A stretch of 64,000 nucleotides of DNA. Source: JAXDAY01 sp034679345 (GTDB lineage Bacteria; Eisenbacteria; RBG-16-71-46; CAIMUX01; VGJL01). The notes under the pieces are model-generated. The model was not told the DNA's origin. It saw only the letters and a program-made list of their open reading frames with translations, and searched no databases. This document shows, in pieces, positions 1 to 7,323 of the stretch; within the stretch, counting starts at the first letter, position 1; every line of letters begins with the position of its first letter. Made by a program: the position numbers and the translations under genes. The DNA is taken from contig JAXDAY010000029.1 of assembly GCA_034679345.1 (NCBI GenBank), positions 124,001 through 188,000 of the forward strand, written 5' to 3'.

Positions 1-275
1 GGGCGTGGCTGCGCGTCGCGCCGGCCGTGGGGGCGGCATGGAGCTGCCTCGACGCGGACGGTGGCTGGTACGCCGTGCTGCGCGTCCCCCGGGTCATGAG
101 CGATGAGGAGTGGGGGATGACGCTTCTCGAGCAGGATCGGGTCCATCTCCATCCTGGCTACCTGTTCGACTTCCCGGGTGAAGGATACCTGGTGGTCAGC
201 CTGCTGCCGGAACCGGCCGTCTTCAGGGATGGAATCCGCAGACTCGACGCCCGGATCGGGATGAGCGTGGCGTGA
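1..275 (+). CDS. PLP-dependent aminotransferase, C-terminal fragment
   Basis: Only the last ~91 codons are in the window; the frame is open to the left edge, so the gene starts outside. The tail contains RVHLHPGYLFDFPGEGYLVV followed by SLLPEPAVFRDGIRRL, which matches the small-domain end of fold-type I (class I/II) aminotransferases of the alanine/aspartate type. There the HPGYxFDF segment precedes a conserved substrate-carboxylate contact. The catalytic lysine lies upstream of the window, so substrate specificity cannot be judged. The stop lies about 110 bases before tRNA-Leu on the same strand. The family call is fairly secure and the exact enzyme is not. Confidence 0.75.
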   Translation, partial: AWLRVAPAVGAAWSCLDADGGWYAVLRVPRVMSDEEWGMTLLEQDRVHLHPGYLFDFPGEGYLVVSLLPEPAVFRDGIRRLDARIGMSVA

Positions 276-309
276 GGGAGACCCCCGGCCGCCGGGAGCG
301 ATCCGGGCT

Positions 310-339
310 TTGCGCGGGTCGGAGGAGGGCGGCTAGAAT
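310..339 (+). promoter_or_regulatory. Sigma-70-like promoter of tRNA-Leu
   Basis: TTGCGC at 310-315 and TAGAAT at 334-339 are separated by 18 bases. The expected transcription start is near 346, about 40 bases before tRNA-Leu. The same -10 sequence occurs in front of tRNA-Glu in this window. Confidence 0.5.
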
Positions 340-384
340 GGGCGCGCCGCGCCCCTGAGGCGTTGGCGGACGTGTGGTCGTGAT

Positions 385-468
385 GCCGGGATGGCGGAAC
401 TGGTAGACGCAGCGGATTTAAAATCCGCCGGGGGAAACCCCGTCGGGGTTCGAGCCCCCGTCCCGGCA
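385..468 (+). tRNA. tRNA-Leu (anticodon TAA)
   Basis: The acceptor arms GCCGGGA (385-391) and TCCCGGC (461-467) pair perfectly, with discriminator A at 468. The anticodon stem-loop reads GCGGATT-TAA-AATCCGC, giving anticodon TAA (leucine). The long variable arm (GGGGGAAACCCCGTC region) is the class II form expected for tRNA-Leu. The T-arm contains GGTTCGAGCC. The 3' CCA is not encoded; GAC follows the discriminator. Confidence 0.97.
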
Positions 469-490
469 GACCGCTCGACTCCTGCGCCGC

Positions 491-1051
491 CTAGTTCGGC
501 CAGAGCCAGCCGAAGACGCCGCCGGTGAGAAGCGCGTAGATCAGCCCGTCGAACATCGACTTCAAGGTCGCGCCCCACGACTTCCCGAACCAGACGGAGC
601 TCTGCATCAGCGCGAGCGAGTAGCCGGCGAAGGCGGTGCATCCCGCGAAGCGGAAAGCGGCGGTGTAGGGAGCGCCCGGGCCGAGCGCGCGGCCGGCGAT
701 GTAGGCGGCGAAGATGCCGATCACGACGGCATAGAGAAACCAGCCGACGAAGTTCTTCGCCATGGACATCTGCCCGCTCGGAAGCACCGTCATGACCGCC
801 ACGGGGCCTTCCTTGAACTTCTCCAGGAACGCGGTCGACTTCCTCGTGGCGCCGTCCGGCGCGCAGGGCATCATATAGTCGCCCGGCGCAATGCGAAACG
901 GGCGCAGCGCGGCCATGATCTCGTCCTCGTTCTTCAGCTTGCGATAGTCGTTGGCGTGATAGCCCAGGAGCATATGGATGAGGGAGCTCACGATGAAGAC
1001 AACCACTGCGGACAGGAGAATCGGAGCCCACAAGGACATCAGGGGGACCAT
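491..1051 (-). CDS. Small integral membrane protein, unknown function
   Basis: The protein has 186 residues. The ATG at 1051 is preferred over an upstream in-frame ATG because AGGAGG lies correctly just before it. The N-terminus has a hydrophobic helix (about residues 6-28) followed by a polar stretch containing YHANDYRKLKNEDEI. A loop with APGDYMMPCAPDGA follows, then about three further hydrophobic helices in the second half (around residues 95-118, 125-150 and 160-185). It therefore looks like a four-TM inner-membrane protein. I do not recognise a named family. It stands alone between tRNA-Leu and the divergent side of the hydrolase gene. Confidence 0.75.
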   Translation of the reverse strand: MVPLMSLWAPILLSAVVVFIVSSLIHMLLGYHANDYRKLKNEDEIMAALRPFRIAPGDYMMPCAPDGATRKSTAFLEKFKEGPVAVMTVLPSGQMSMAKNFVGWFLYAVVIGIFAAYIAGRALGPGAPYTAAFRFAGCTAFAGYSLALMQSSVWFGKSWGATLKSMFDGLIYALLTGGVFGWLWPN

Positions 1052-1306
1052 GCTGAACTCCTCCTTTCGCTCGGATCGCGAACCCACGTAGGCGCCCGGT
1101 CCGTCGGCCGGACCGGGGCTCGTGGAAGGAAGCTATCCCAGGCGCGAATCCCCGCCAATCGGGAATATGGTGGAGTCGGTCGAGACAGCGACGGTCGCCG
1201 CGCTCCACGATCGGGAGCATCCGAAAAGCGAGCGCCCCGAGTGGATCCCACCCGAGGCGCTCCGGCGCTCGACGGCCCGCGCGTGGCGGTCCGTCCGCTC
1301 GCGAGA

Positions 1307-2779
1307 TCAGTCGCCCACGGCGATCTCCTGGGCCGACTGGCTACCCTCGCCGTGCCCGCCGTGCCCGCCCTGCCCCTCGTTCGAGTGCTGGATCACCCAG
1401 CGGGCGATCGGCTCCCAGACCAGCTCAGGGGAGTTGGAGGCGGTGAAGATGTCGATGTGGCCGTAGTCGAGGGCCGGCTCCGGCGCGCCGACCGAGACGT
1501 ACATCTGCGTGATGTCGGTGCTTCCCAGATAGCCGACCGTGGCGGCCATGTAGGGGGCGATGCCGCCCGCGCCGCCGATGTCGAGGACCGGGACGGTGAT
1601 GTCCGAGAGGTTGCTCACAAACGGGCTGTCGAGGTTGCAGAAGAGGATGTTGTATTCGAGGAGGAACAGGATCGGCTCGTACGCAGCCGTGTTCTCAAGG
1701 AAGTCGAGCCACTGATCGATTGAGAGGAACTGGAATCCGATCGGCAATCCATCCTCGACGATGGGCGCATGATAGTGCGTGAAGGCAGGAGCCCAGATCT
1801 GTCCCCCGCCGAGGAAGAGCGCAAACTGAAGATTCGTGAGTCCAGGCGCGTAAGGCGATTCGTCACCTGGCAGGTAGCGCGCTCGATAGGCCACATCGCG
1901 GGTCGTCAGGATCTCTTGGTATTGACCTGAGTCGTAGAGGGATTGATACCAGTCGACATAGGGAAGGTTCGCGTCGATCCAGGTCTGATCATCCGACCGC
2001 ACGCCGCAGTCCGCCGCGATGAAACCCTTCGCCTGGCGCATCGCCTCGGGCCGCTGCGCCTCCTCGTTGAGGAACGAGTACCCTGTCATGCACCCGCTGC
2101 TGTACCCGAGGAAGAGCATCTTCTCGAGCTTGTGGCCCGAGAATGCTCGGGCGTTGCGCGCCACGGCGAGACCGATGGAGAGGTGATCCACCTCCTTCTG
2201 CATCCCCCACCCCTGCAAGAACGAGAAGTCGGTCTCCTCCTGCGGGATGAAGTTCCAGGATTGATCCATACCCCAGACGTCGATCCCCTGGCGCGCGAGA
2301 TAGACCGCGAGACCGAAGTCGTCCGGCAGATTGGGGGAGTACTGCCCCGGAATCCACATCCCTTCGAAATTCTTCAAGTCGCCGTGCAGCAGGAAGAGGG
2401 CCTTCGGCGACCAGATCGGACGGAACGGCCGGGTCTCGCGCACGACGCGGTGGATCCCGATCCGGTCGTACGGACCCGGGCCGGTCTCGATGACGGCGCT
2501 GTAGTGAGCGATGTTGCCGGCGATCACTTCCCGCTCGAACTCCGTGATCAGGTTCTGGTGATCCATCACGGAGACGATGGGCGCTCCATCGAGGCGAGCC
2601 TCGCCCTCCTCGATCCAGCTGGCTTCCTGGACAAGCTCGAAGGCCATCGCCTCGGGTGAGTACGGGGGCGGACCTCCCGAGGCGCCATCGGGCGTCAGCG
2701 GCGCCCTCTCCTCCTCGGTGCAGCCGCCCGCCAAGACGACGGCGAGCAGGACGAGCGTCAGCGTTGCGAATCGTCGCAT
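1307..2779 (-). CDS. Secreted lipoprotein alpha/beta-hydrolase
   Basis: The protein has 490 residues. The ATG at 2779 is preceded by GGAGG and begins MRRFATLTLVLLAVVLAGGC, a lipoprotein signal ending in a lipobox cysteine at residue 20, so the enzyme should be anchored in the envelope. An alpha/beta-hydrolase fold is indicated by ALFLLHGDLKN (oxyanion region), the nucleophile elbow LGYSSGCMTGY (GxSxG-type, serine in GYSSG) and a late YGHIDIF that should supply the catalytic histidine. Length and layout resemble large lipase or PHA-depolymerase-like hydrolases, but the substrate is unknown. The C-terminus has a Gly/His-rich tail (GQGGHGGHGEG), perhaps metal-binding. A strong divergent promoter precedes it, and it appears monocistronic. 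Confidence 0.8.
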   Translation of the reverse strand: MRRFATLTLVLLAVVLAGGCTEEERAPLTPDGASGGPPPYSPEAMAFELVQEASWIEEGEARLDGAPIVSVMDHQNLITEFEREVIAGNIAHYSAVIETGPGPYDRIGIHRVVRETRPFRPIWSPKALFLLHGDLKNFEGMWIPGQYSPNLPDDFGLAVYLARQGIDVWGMDQSWNFIPQEETDFSFLQGWGMQKEVDHLSIGLAVARNARAFSGHKLEKMLFLGYSSGCMTGYSFLNEEAQRPEAMRQAKGFIAADCGVRSDDQTWIDANLPYVDWYQSLYDSGQYQEILTTRDVAYRARYLPGDESPYAPGLTNLQFALFLGGGQIWAPAFTHYHAPIVEDGLPIGFQFLSIDQWLDFLENTAAYEPILFLLEYNILFCNLDSPFVSNLSDITVPVLDIGGAGGIAPYMAATVGYLGSTDITQMYVSVGAPEPALDYGHIDIFTASNSPELVWEPIARWVIQHSNEGQGGHGGHGEGSQSAQEIAVGD

Positions 2780-3171
2780 GGGAAACCTCCATGATCTTGC
2801 CGAGAGCGGGGTGCCCGGGTCTTGCGAGGCGCTCGGGTTGACTCGGGTCGGCTCGTCTCGGCTGCGCAGCACGTGAACAAACGGATAGGTCGCAACACGC
2901 AGCGGCCCATGGATTCAACCCGGCAAGGACTCTAGCCCCCCGATCGACAGGCGTCAAGCCGGCTCGCCGCGTCTGCTCGCCCCGTCCCCTCGCGCCCCGG
3001 GCTTGTGCGTGGATTCACTTTCCCCGCGGACTTCCCTCCGCGCGCCGGCTCTGATATGAGTTCCTCGCGTGGTATTCACCTGGCCGGGAGGGGGCGGGGG
3101 TACGCTCATGCGATCGGGGGCGTGGGAAGGGGGTGCGGAGGCGCGATCACGATGGAAAGGAAGAGCGACCG
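2780..3171. other. Divergent intergenic region (392 bp)
   Basis: This region separates the hydrolase lipoprotein (minus) from the unknown gene at 3172 (plus). It holds the minus-strand promoter at 2929-2957 and a leader of about 140 nt for the hydrolase. On the plus side I see no convincing promoter, only the Shine-Dalgarno-like AAAGGAAGAG just before 3172. I found no RNA gene or ORF with coding character. Confidence 0.6.
2929..2957 (-). promoter_or_regulatory. Sigma-70-like promoter of the hydrolase lipoprotein
   Basis: Read on the minus strand, TTGACG (2957-2952) and TAGAGT (2934-2929) are separated by exactly 17 bases. Transcription should start near 2922, giving a 5' leader of about 140 nt before the ATG at 2779. 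Confidence 0.6.
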
Positions 3172-4188
3172 ATGCGTCAACCGAGAACTCTCAGTCCTTC
3201 CGAAAGCCTCTTGCGGAACCCGGACGGCGGCGCAGCCAATCTAGCCGCCGCGCCCGATACCTGGTTTGAGCTCACTCCTCGAGGAAAAGACGAGCGGTAT
3301 GATATCTCGATGCTCGGCTTCACCATCGCCGGCCCGGGCCTCCTCTCGAACCTCGACCGGTTCGGGCGCGCCCTGGGTCAGATCCAGTTTGCCTCGGAAG
3401 TCCTCGACGAGTCCGGCGTTCTGCTCGACACCCTCTCCCTGGTGCGCGAGACAATCAGCTCCGAGAGCGACTGGAGCCGGGGGATCCACGCCGGCACACT
3501 CGCTGATCGCGAGGTCGACTCCAGGGGGGAGGGATCGAGGCGCGCCAGGCTCCGGGGGAATCCGGCGCCTGCCGGCTCCAATCCAAGCGCCGCTCAGTGG
3601 ACGAGCCCGGCCTTCGACCTCTCATACGGATCCGAAATCGTCGCGGCCTCATGGGAGTGCGGAGGGCTCCGCGATGCCTCCGCATCCACGACTGCCGCGC
3701 CGGCGATCGAGCTTCTGACCGGGAAACGTCGTGATGGTGTCTCCGCCGATTGGGATCCCCCTCGAACGATTGTCTCGTCGAGTTCAGCGATCGAGCGGGG
3801 GTACGCGGAGCTCGCCCCACCGGCGATCGGGGAGCTCTACCGCTGGCGGATCCGGTTGCCCTACGTCGACCCGGGGGGCTCATCCCGCACGGGGGAGTCC
3901 GCGCCGCGGACGGCGACCTTCTACTCGCTCGGGGCGTGGATCCGTCTGGCCCGACCGCGGTGGCATTTCTCGAGCCTTGCCGAGCTGCTCGCGCGCGGTG
4001 AGGCGGGTCCCATCCTGAGTCCCGGCGGGTGGAAAGATGGAACAGAGGACCTGCTCCTGCTGCGGGTGCCGTTCAGCATCCACTTGCACGGGAGATCCAA
4101 GGAGAAGCTGAAGGCCCGGTTGACCGGAGGGGGCCTGAGCTATCTCACGATCCATCCGGACGTCGATCTGCGGTTCGAAGCGGTCTGA
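3172..4188 (+). CDS. Hypothetical protein, unknown function
   Basis: The protein has 338 residues. The start at 3172 is chosen because AAAGGAAGAG precedes it. There is no signal peptide or membrane segment. The sequence is rich in Ser, Arg and Pro. Short segments look like beta structure: TSPAFDLSYGSEIVAASWEC, YRWRIRLPYVDPGG and an end with LTIHPDVDLRFEAV. ELYRWRIRLPY preceded by a WECGG segment is reminiscent of Fn3/laminin-G-like sandwich proteins in which an expected value is compared with a body, but this is only a resemblance. It is convergent with the Fn3 lipoprotein gene and separated from it by a strong hairpin. Confidence 0.6.
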   Translation: MRQPRTLSPSESLLRNPDGGAANLAAAPDTWFELTPRGKDERYDISMLGFTIAGPGLLSNLDRFGRALGQIQFASEVLDESGVLLDTLSLVRETISSESDWSRGIHAGTLADREVDSRGEGSRRARLRGNPAPAGSNPSAAQWTSPAFDLSYGSEIVAASWECGGLRDASASTTAAPAIELLTGKRRDGVSADWDPPRTIVSSSSAIERGYAELAPPAIGELYRWRIRLPYVDPGGSSRTGESAPRTATFYSLGAWIRLARPRWHFSSLAELLARGEAGPILSPGGWKDGTEDLLLLRVPFSIHLHGRSKEKLKARLTGGGLSYLTIHPDVDLRFEAV

Positions 4189-4195
4189 AAGGACT

Positions 4196-4226
4196 CGGCC
4201 GCCCGCGCGCGGCGCGCGGACGGCCG
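4196..4226. terminator. Bidirectional hairpin between convergent genes
   Basis: Bases 4196-4210 and 4212-4226 form an inverted repeat of 15 positions with one mismatch (CGGCCGCCCGCGCGC against GCGCGCGGACGGCCG). It lies eight bases after the stop of the plus-strand gene and 16 bases beyond the stop of the minus-strand gene. No U-tract follows on either strand, so intrinsic termination is plausible but not certain. Confidence 0.45.
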
Positions 4227-4242
4227 ATCAGCCGACAGGAAG

Positions 4243-5121
4243 CTAGAACTGGATCAGGTTCGGCGTCGTTTGGAAGGCGAAGCGGAAGGTGATGCTCCGC
4301 GATCCTGCCTCCCCGTCGATCGATTCCACCATGAGCTTCGCATAGTTGTTGGTGGGCGTCTTGACGGCATAGACGCCCCCCTCGATGACGTCGAACTGCG
4401 TCACGAAGCCGGTGGCCTCCGTCGTGTTGGCGCTCCAGTCGGTGCCGATGATCTTGATCGTCGATTTGACGTTCGACCACTCCGCGTTGAGGCGGGCAAG
4501 CAGCTCGGGGCTCTTGAGGCTCAGCACGCCTACCGGATCGTCCTCGGGATCCCCGGTGCCGAGGTAAACGTCGGTGAGGGTGAACCGGTCGGGATTGTCC
4601 TGCGCCAGAGAGACCGTGTTCCCGCTCGAGAAATCGAATCCGCTGTCACCCTCGGAGGCGAACTCCTCGAGGATCACGCCCTCTCCCTCCGGCCGTCCGG
4701 CGGCCTGCACCTCGTTCGTGGCGCCGCTGAATCCGCCGTCGTCCTTCTCCGCGCGGACGTGGAAGTAGTAGAGGGTCCCGTTGGCGACGGTCGTCTGAAA
4801 GGTCGTGACCCCGGCATTGACGCTGCCGACCTTGTTTCCCAGCTGCTCGAGCTGGCCGGGATCCACGCCGAGCAAGGATGTCGTCCCGCGGTAGATGTTG
4901 TACCGCTGGAACTCGTCAAGTCCTTCGTCCGGGCTCGCCGACCAGGTGAGGACGACGTGCTCGTTACCGTTGGTCGCGCGAAGGTTGGTCGGCGGAGCGA
5001 ACTCCTCCGGCGGTTCGGTCGTGTCGTCGTCGTCGCCGCAACCGGTGACGCCGATGGCGCCGGCGAGCAAGATCCCGAGAGCGATGCAGATGAACCACGG
5101 GGCGAAACGCGCGTTCTTCAA
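4243..5121 (-). CDS. Fibronectin type III lipoprotein
   Basis: The protein has 292 residues. A TTG start at 5121 is proposed because AGGAGG sits 4-5 bases upstream, and translation from there gives a compact lipoprotein signal: short basic N-terminus, hydrophobic WFICIALGILLAGAIGV, then VTGC. The farther upstream ATG would add an implausible 26-residue hydrophilic lead. After an Asp/Thr-rich linker (GDDDDTTEPPEE) comes one Fn3 domain (about residues 42-140: PTNLRATNGNEHVVLTW through LYYFHVRAEKDDGGFS). The remaining ~150 residues are not recognised. They include FRFAFQTTPN near the end, with DFSSGNTVSLAQ upstream that may be a second sandwich. Probable role: an anchored surface protein of unknown partner. 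Confidence 0.75.
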   Translation of the reverse strand: MKNARFAPWFICIALGILLAGAIGVTGCGDDDDTTEPPEEFAPPTNLRATNGNEHVVLTWSASPDEGLDEFQRYNIYRGTTSLLGVDPGQLEQLGNKVGSVNAGVTTFQTTVANGTLYYFHVRAEKDDGGFSGATNEVQAAGRPEGEGVILEEFASEGDSGFDFSSGNTVSLAQDNPDRFTLTDVYLGTGDPEDDPVGVLSLKSPELLARLNAEWSNVKSTIKIIGTDWSANTTEATGFVTQFDVIEGGVYAVKTPTNNYAKLMVESIDGEAGSRSITFRFAFQTTPNLIQF

Positions 5122-5526
5122 AGCGTACCTCCTCTTCTTCGAGTTGGCGCGAAGTCCGTCGGCCGCGCCTTCCATGTCTAGCCCTAGCCCCTCTCCCAAC
5201 AGCTCTATGAATCGAGGCAGCCCGTCCTACCTTCAATGGCCCGACTCTGAAGGCCCTCGCCACCATAGGATACCGGTTTCTGTGACCGAGGCTAGTGGCT
5301 TGGCGCGCCAAACGCCCCATCGCGCGGACGCCGTTGTCCAGCCCAAATGCTTTGTAAGACAATGACTTGTGCGATTCGGGGTGGGCGGTCGGGGAGCGCG
5401 GCCTCCGTGTGTCCGGGCGTTCCTCCCTGTCGGCGGGATTGAGGCGACGATTATCGACGCCTATACTTGAGGCGCCTCGATTCGGGAGGCTCAACGGGAC
5501 ATTCCTTTTGCGAGGAGAGATGTCAA
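5122..5526. other. Divergent intergenic region (405 bp)
   Basis: This gap lies between the Fn3 lipoprotein (minus) and the RCC1-like protein (plus). The plus-strand promoter at 5439-5467 is the one clear signal. For the minus gene I could not find a -35/-10 pair with acceptable spacing. No coding character, RNA gene or repeat was seen. Confidence 0.55.
5439..5467 (+). promoter_or_regulatory. Sigma-70-like promoter of the RCC1-repeat gene
   Basis: TTGAGG (5439-5444) and TATACT (5462-5467) are spaced by 17 bases. The predicted start is near 5474, giving a leader of about 53 nt before the ATG at 5527. Confidence 0.6.
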
Positions 5527-7089
5527 ATGAAGCCGCTCTCGGACGCACGAGTTGTCCGGACCTGCCTGATCGGTCTCCTCTTCTTCGCAGCGACGCCCAG
5601 CCAGGCCGAGGAGGGGTCGCTCGTCGCATGGGGATGGAACGACGATGGGCAGTGCGATGTCCCCGAACCCAACGCGGATTTCATTGCGGTCGCCGGCGGA
5701 TCGCGCCACAGCCTCGGCCTGAAGGCCGACGGATCGATCGTCGCGTGGGGGTACAACGATTGGTGGCAGTGCGACGTGCCCCCACCGAACGCGGGATTCG
5801 TCGCGGTTGCCGACGGTTACTGGCACAGCCTCGGCCTCAAGCTTGAAGGTTCCATCGTCGCGTGGGGAGAGAATGAATACGGCCAGTGCAATGTTCCTCC
5901 GCCGAACGAAGGATTCATCGCGGTCGCGGGCCGTGGCCACCACAGCCTCGGCCTGAAGGCCGACGGGTCGATCGTCGCCTGGGGGAGGAACGACTGGGGG
6001 CAGTGCGACGTCCCGGAGCCGAACGAGGACTTCGTCGCGGTCGCGGGCGGCTACCATCACAGCCTGGGGCTCAAGCAGGACGGGTCGATTGTCGTCTGGG
6101 GCGGCAACACATACGGGCAGCGCGAAGTGCCGGAGCCGAATACGGGTTTCGTCGCGATCGGCGGAGGATACTACCACAGCGTGGGCTTGAAGTCGGACGG
6201 CTCGATCGCGGTCTGGGGCCTGAACGATTGGGGACAGTGCAACGTCCCGGAGCCGAACGCCGGCTTCGTAGCGATCGCCCCGAGCTTCTACCACACGGCG
6301 GCGCTCACGGCCGACGGTGCGATCGTGGCCTGGGGAAACAACGAAGACGGGCGCTGCAATGTCCCTCCCCCCAACGCCGGCTTCTCCGCGATCGCCACGG
6401 GAGCCGCTCACACGATTGGACTGCGGAATCGTGAAATCGGAGCATGCTGTCTTGTGACCGGGGTCTGCATTATTCGCTCGCAAGAAGGGTGTGAACCCCT
6501 GGGCGCCTACCTGGGGGATGGGACGGTGTGTCATCCGAATCCCTGCCCGCCGGGTGGCGCGTGCTGTCTGCCGGACGGCCGGTGCTTCTTCGCCGTGGAG
6601 GGAGACTGTGGCGAACCCGGAATCTGGCAGGGTCCCGGCACCCCGTGCGATCCGAACCCGTGTCTCATGGGAGCCTGTTGCCTGAACTCATACTGCCTGC
6701 ACACATCCGAGGAGGAGTGCCGGAGCTTCAGCGGCTCCTACGAGGGGAACGGGACGCTGTGCGATCCGAATCCCTGCCCGACCTCGGATGCGCAGGACGG
6801 TTCGGACGCGGCATCGGCGCAGAAGAGCGGCATCGCCCCGAATCCTTTCGAAGCATCCGCCACGATCCGCTACCGGCAGAACGAGCCGGGCCCGGTGAGG
6901 ATCGCCCTGTTCGACGCGGGCGGTCGCCTGTTGCGGGAGTTGCTCCGGGAGGAGCGCCCTGCGGGCGACCAGGAGATCGCCTGGGACGGGCGCGACGACG
7001 CGGGTCGGAGACTGCCCCCGGGTGTCTACCTCGTCCGCATCCAATCAGAAGCAGGGCAATCGAGCTGGAGGATCGTCCTGACCGATTGA
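5527..7089 (+). CDS. Exported RCC1-like beta-propeller with cysteine modules and FlgD-like tail
   Basis: The protein has 520 residues. The ATG at 5527 follows AGGAGA and starts a signal peptide (MKPLSDARVVRTCLIGLLFF, ending near TPSQAEE). Residues ~25-305 are seven to eight ~37-residue repeats of the form GSIVAWGxNDxGQCDVPxPN with xFVAVAGGxxHSLGLKxD. This is the RCC1/BLIP-II type of seven-bladed propeller. Three cysteine modules follow (about 306-420), each opening GACCL and closing CDPNPCP or CHPNPCP. The C-terminus (about 435-520) is a FlgD-like Ig module starting IAPNPFEASATIRY and containing WDGRDDAGRRLPPGVYLVRI. The protein should be secreted or surface-displayed; a binding or adhesive role is inference. 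The next gene has the same cysteine/FlgD tail. Confidence 0.88.
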   Translation: MKPLSDARVVRTCLIGLLFFAATPSQAEEGSLVAWGWNDDGQCDVPEPNADFIAVAGGSRHSLGLKADGSIVAWGYNDWWQCDVPPPNAGFVAVADGYWHSLGLKLEGSIVAWGENEYGQCNVPPPNEGFIAVAGRGHHSLGLKADGSIVAWGRNDWGQCDVPEPNEDFVAVAGGYHHSLGLKQDGSIVVWGGNTYGQREVPEPNTGFVAIGGGYYHSVGLKSDGSIAVWGLNDWGQCNVPEPNAGFVAIAPSFYHTAALTADGAIVAWGNNEDGRCNVPPPNAGFSAIATGAAHTIGLRNREIGACCLVTGVCIIRSQEGCEPLGAYLGDGTVCHPNPCPPGGACCLPDGRCFFAVEGDCGEPGIWQGPGTPCDPNPCLMGACCLNSYCLHTSEEECRSFSGSYEGNGTLCDPNPCPTSDAQDGSDAASAQKSGIAPNPFEASATIRYRQNEPGPVRIALFDAGGRLLRELLREERPAGDQEIAWDGRDDAGRRLPPGVYLVRIQSEAGQSSWRIVLTD

Positions 7090-7323
7090 GATCCCCCCTC
7101 GTCCCCACCCCGATCCCCAAGCTGCTAGCCGCCCCCAAGACAGACCCCTCGGGGGGATCGAAGGTCGACGGCGGCTCCTATCTATTCCACCACCCCGAAG
7201 TATGGCCTGGGAATCGATGCCGCGCGCGTGCTACGCTTCTAGGTTTGTCGATCGAGTCGACTCCACTGAAACCAGTAGGGAGGGCCGCCATTTCGCGGGC
7301 CCATGCCGGAAATGGGAGAACCT

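Noticed and set aside
6441..6780. Cysteine module as a zinc ribbon
   Set aside because: Paired CC and the Cys spacing in secreted proteins fit disulfides better; no CxxC...CxxC ribbon.
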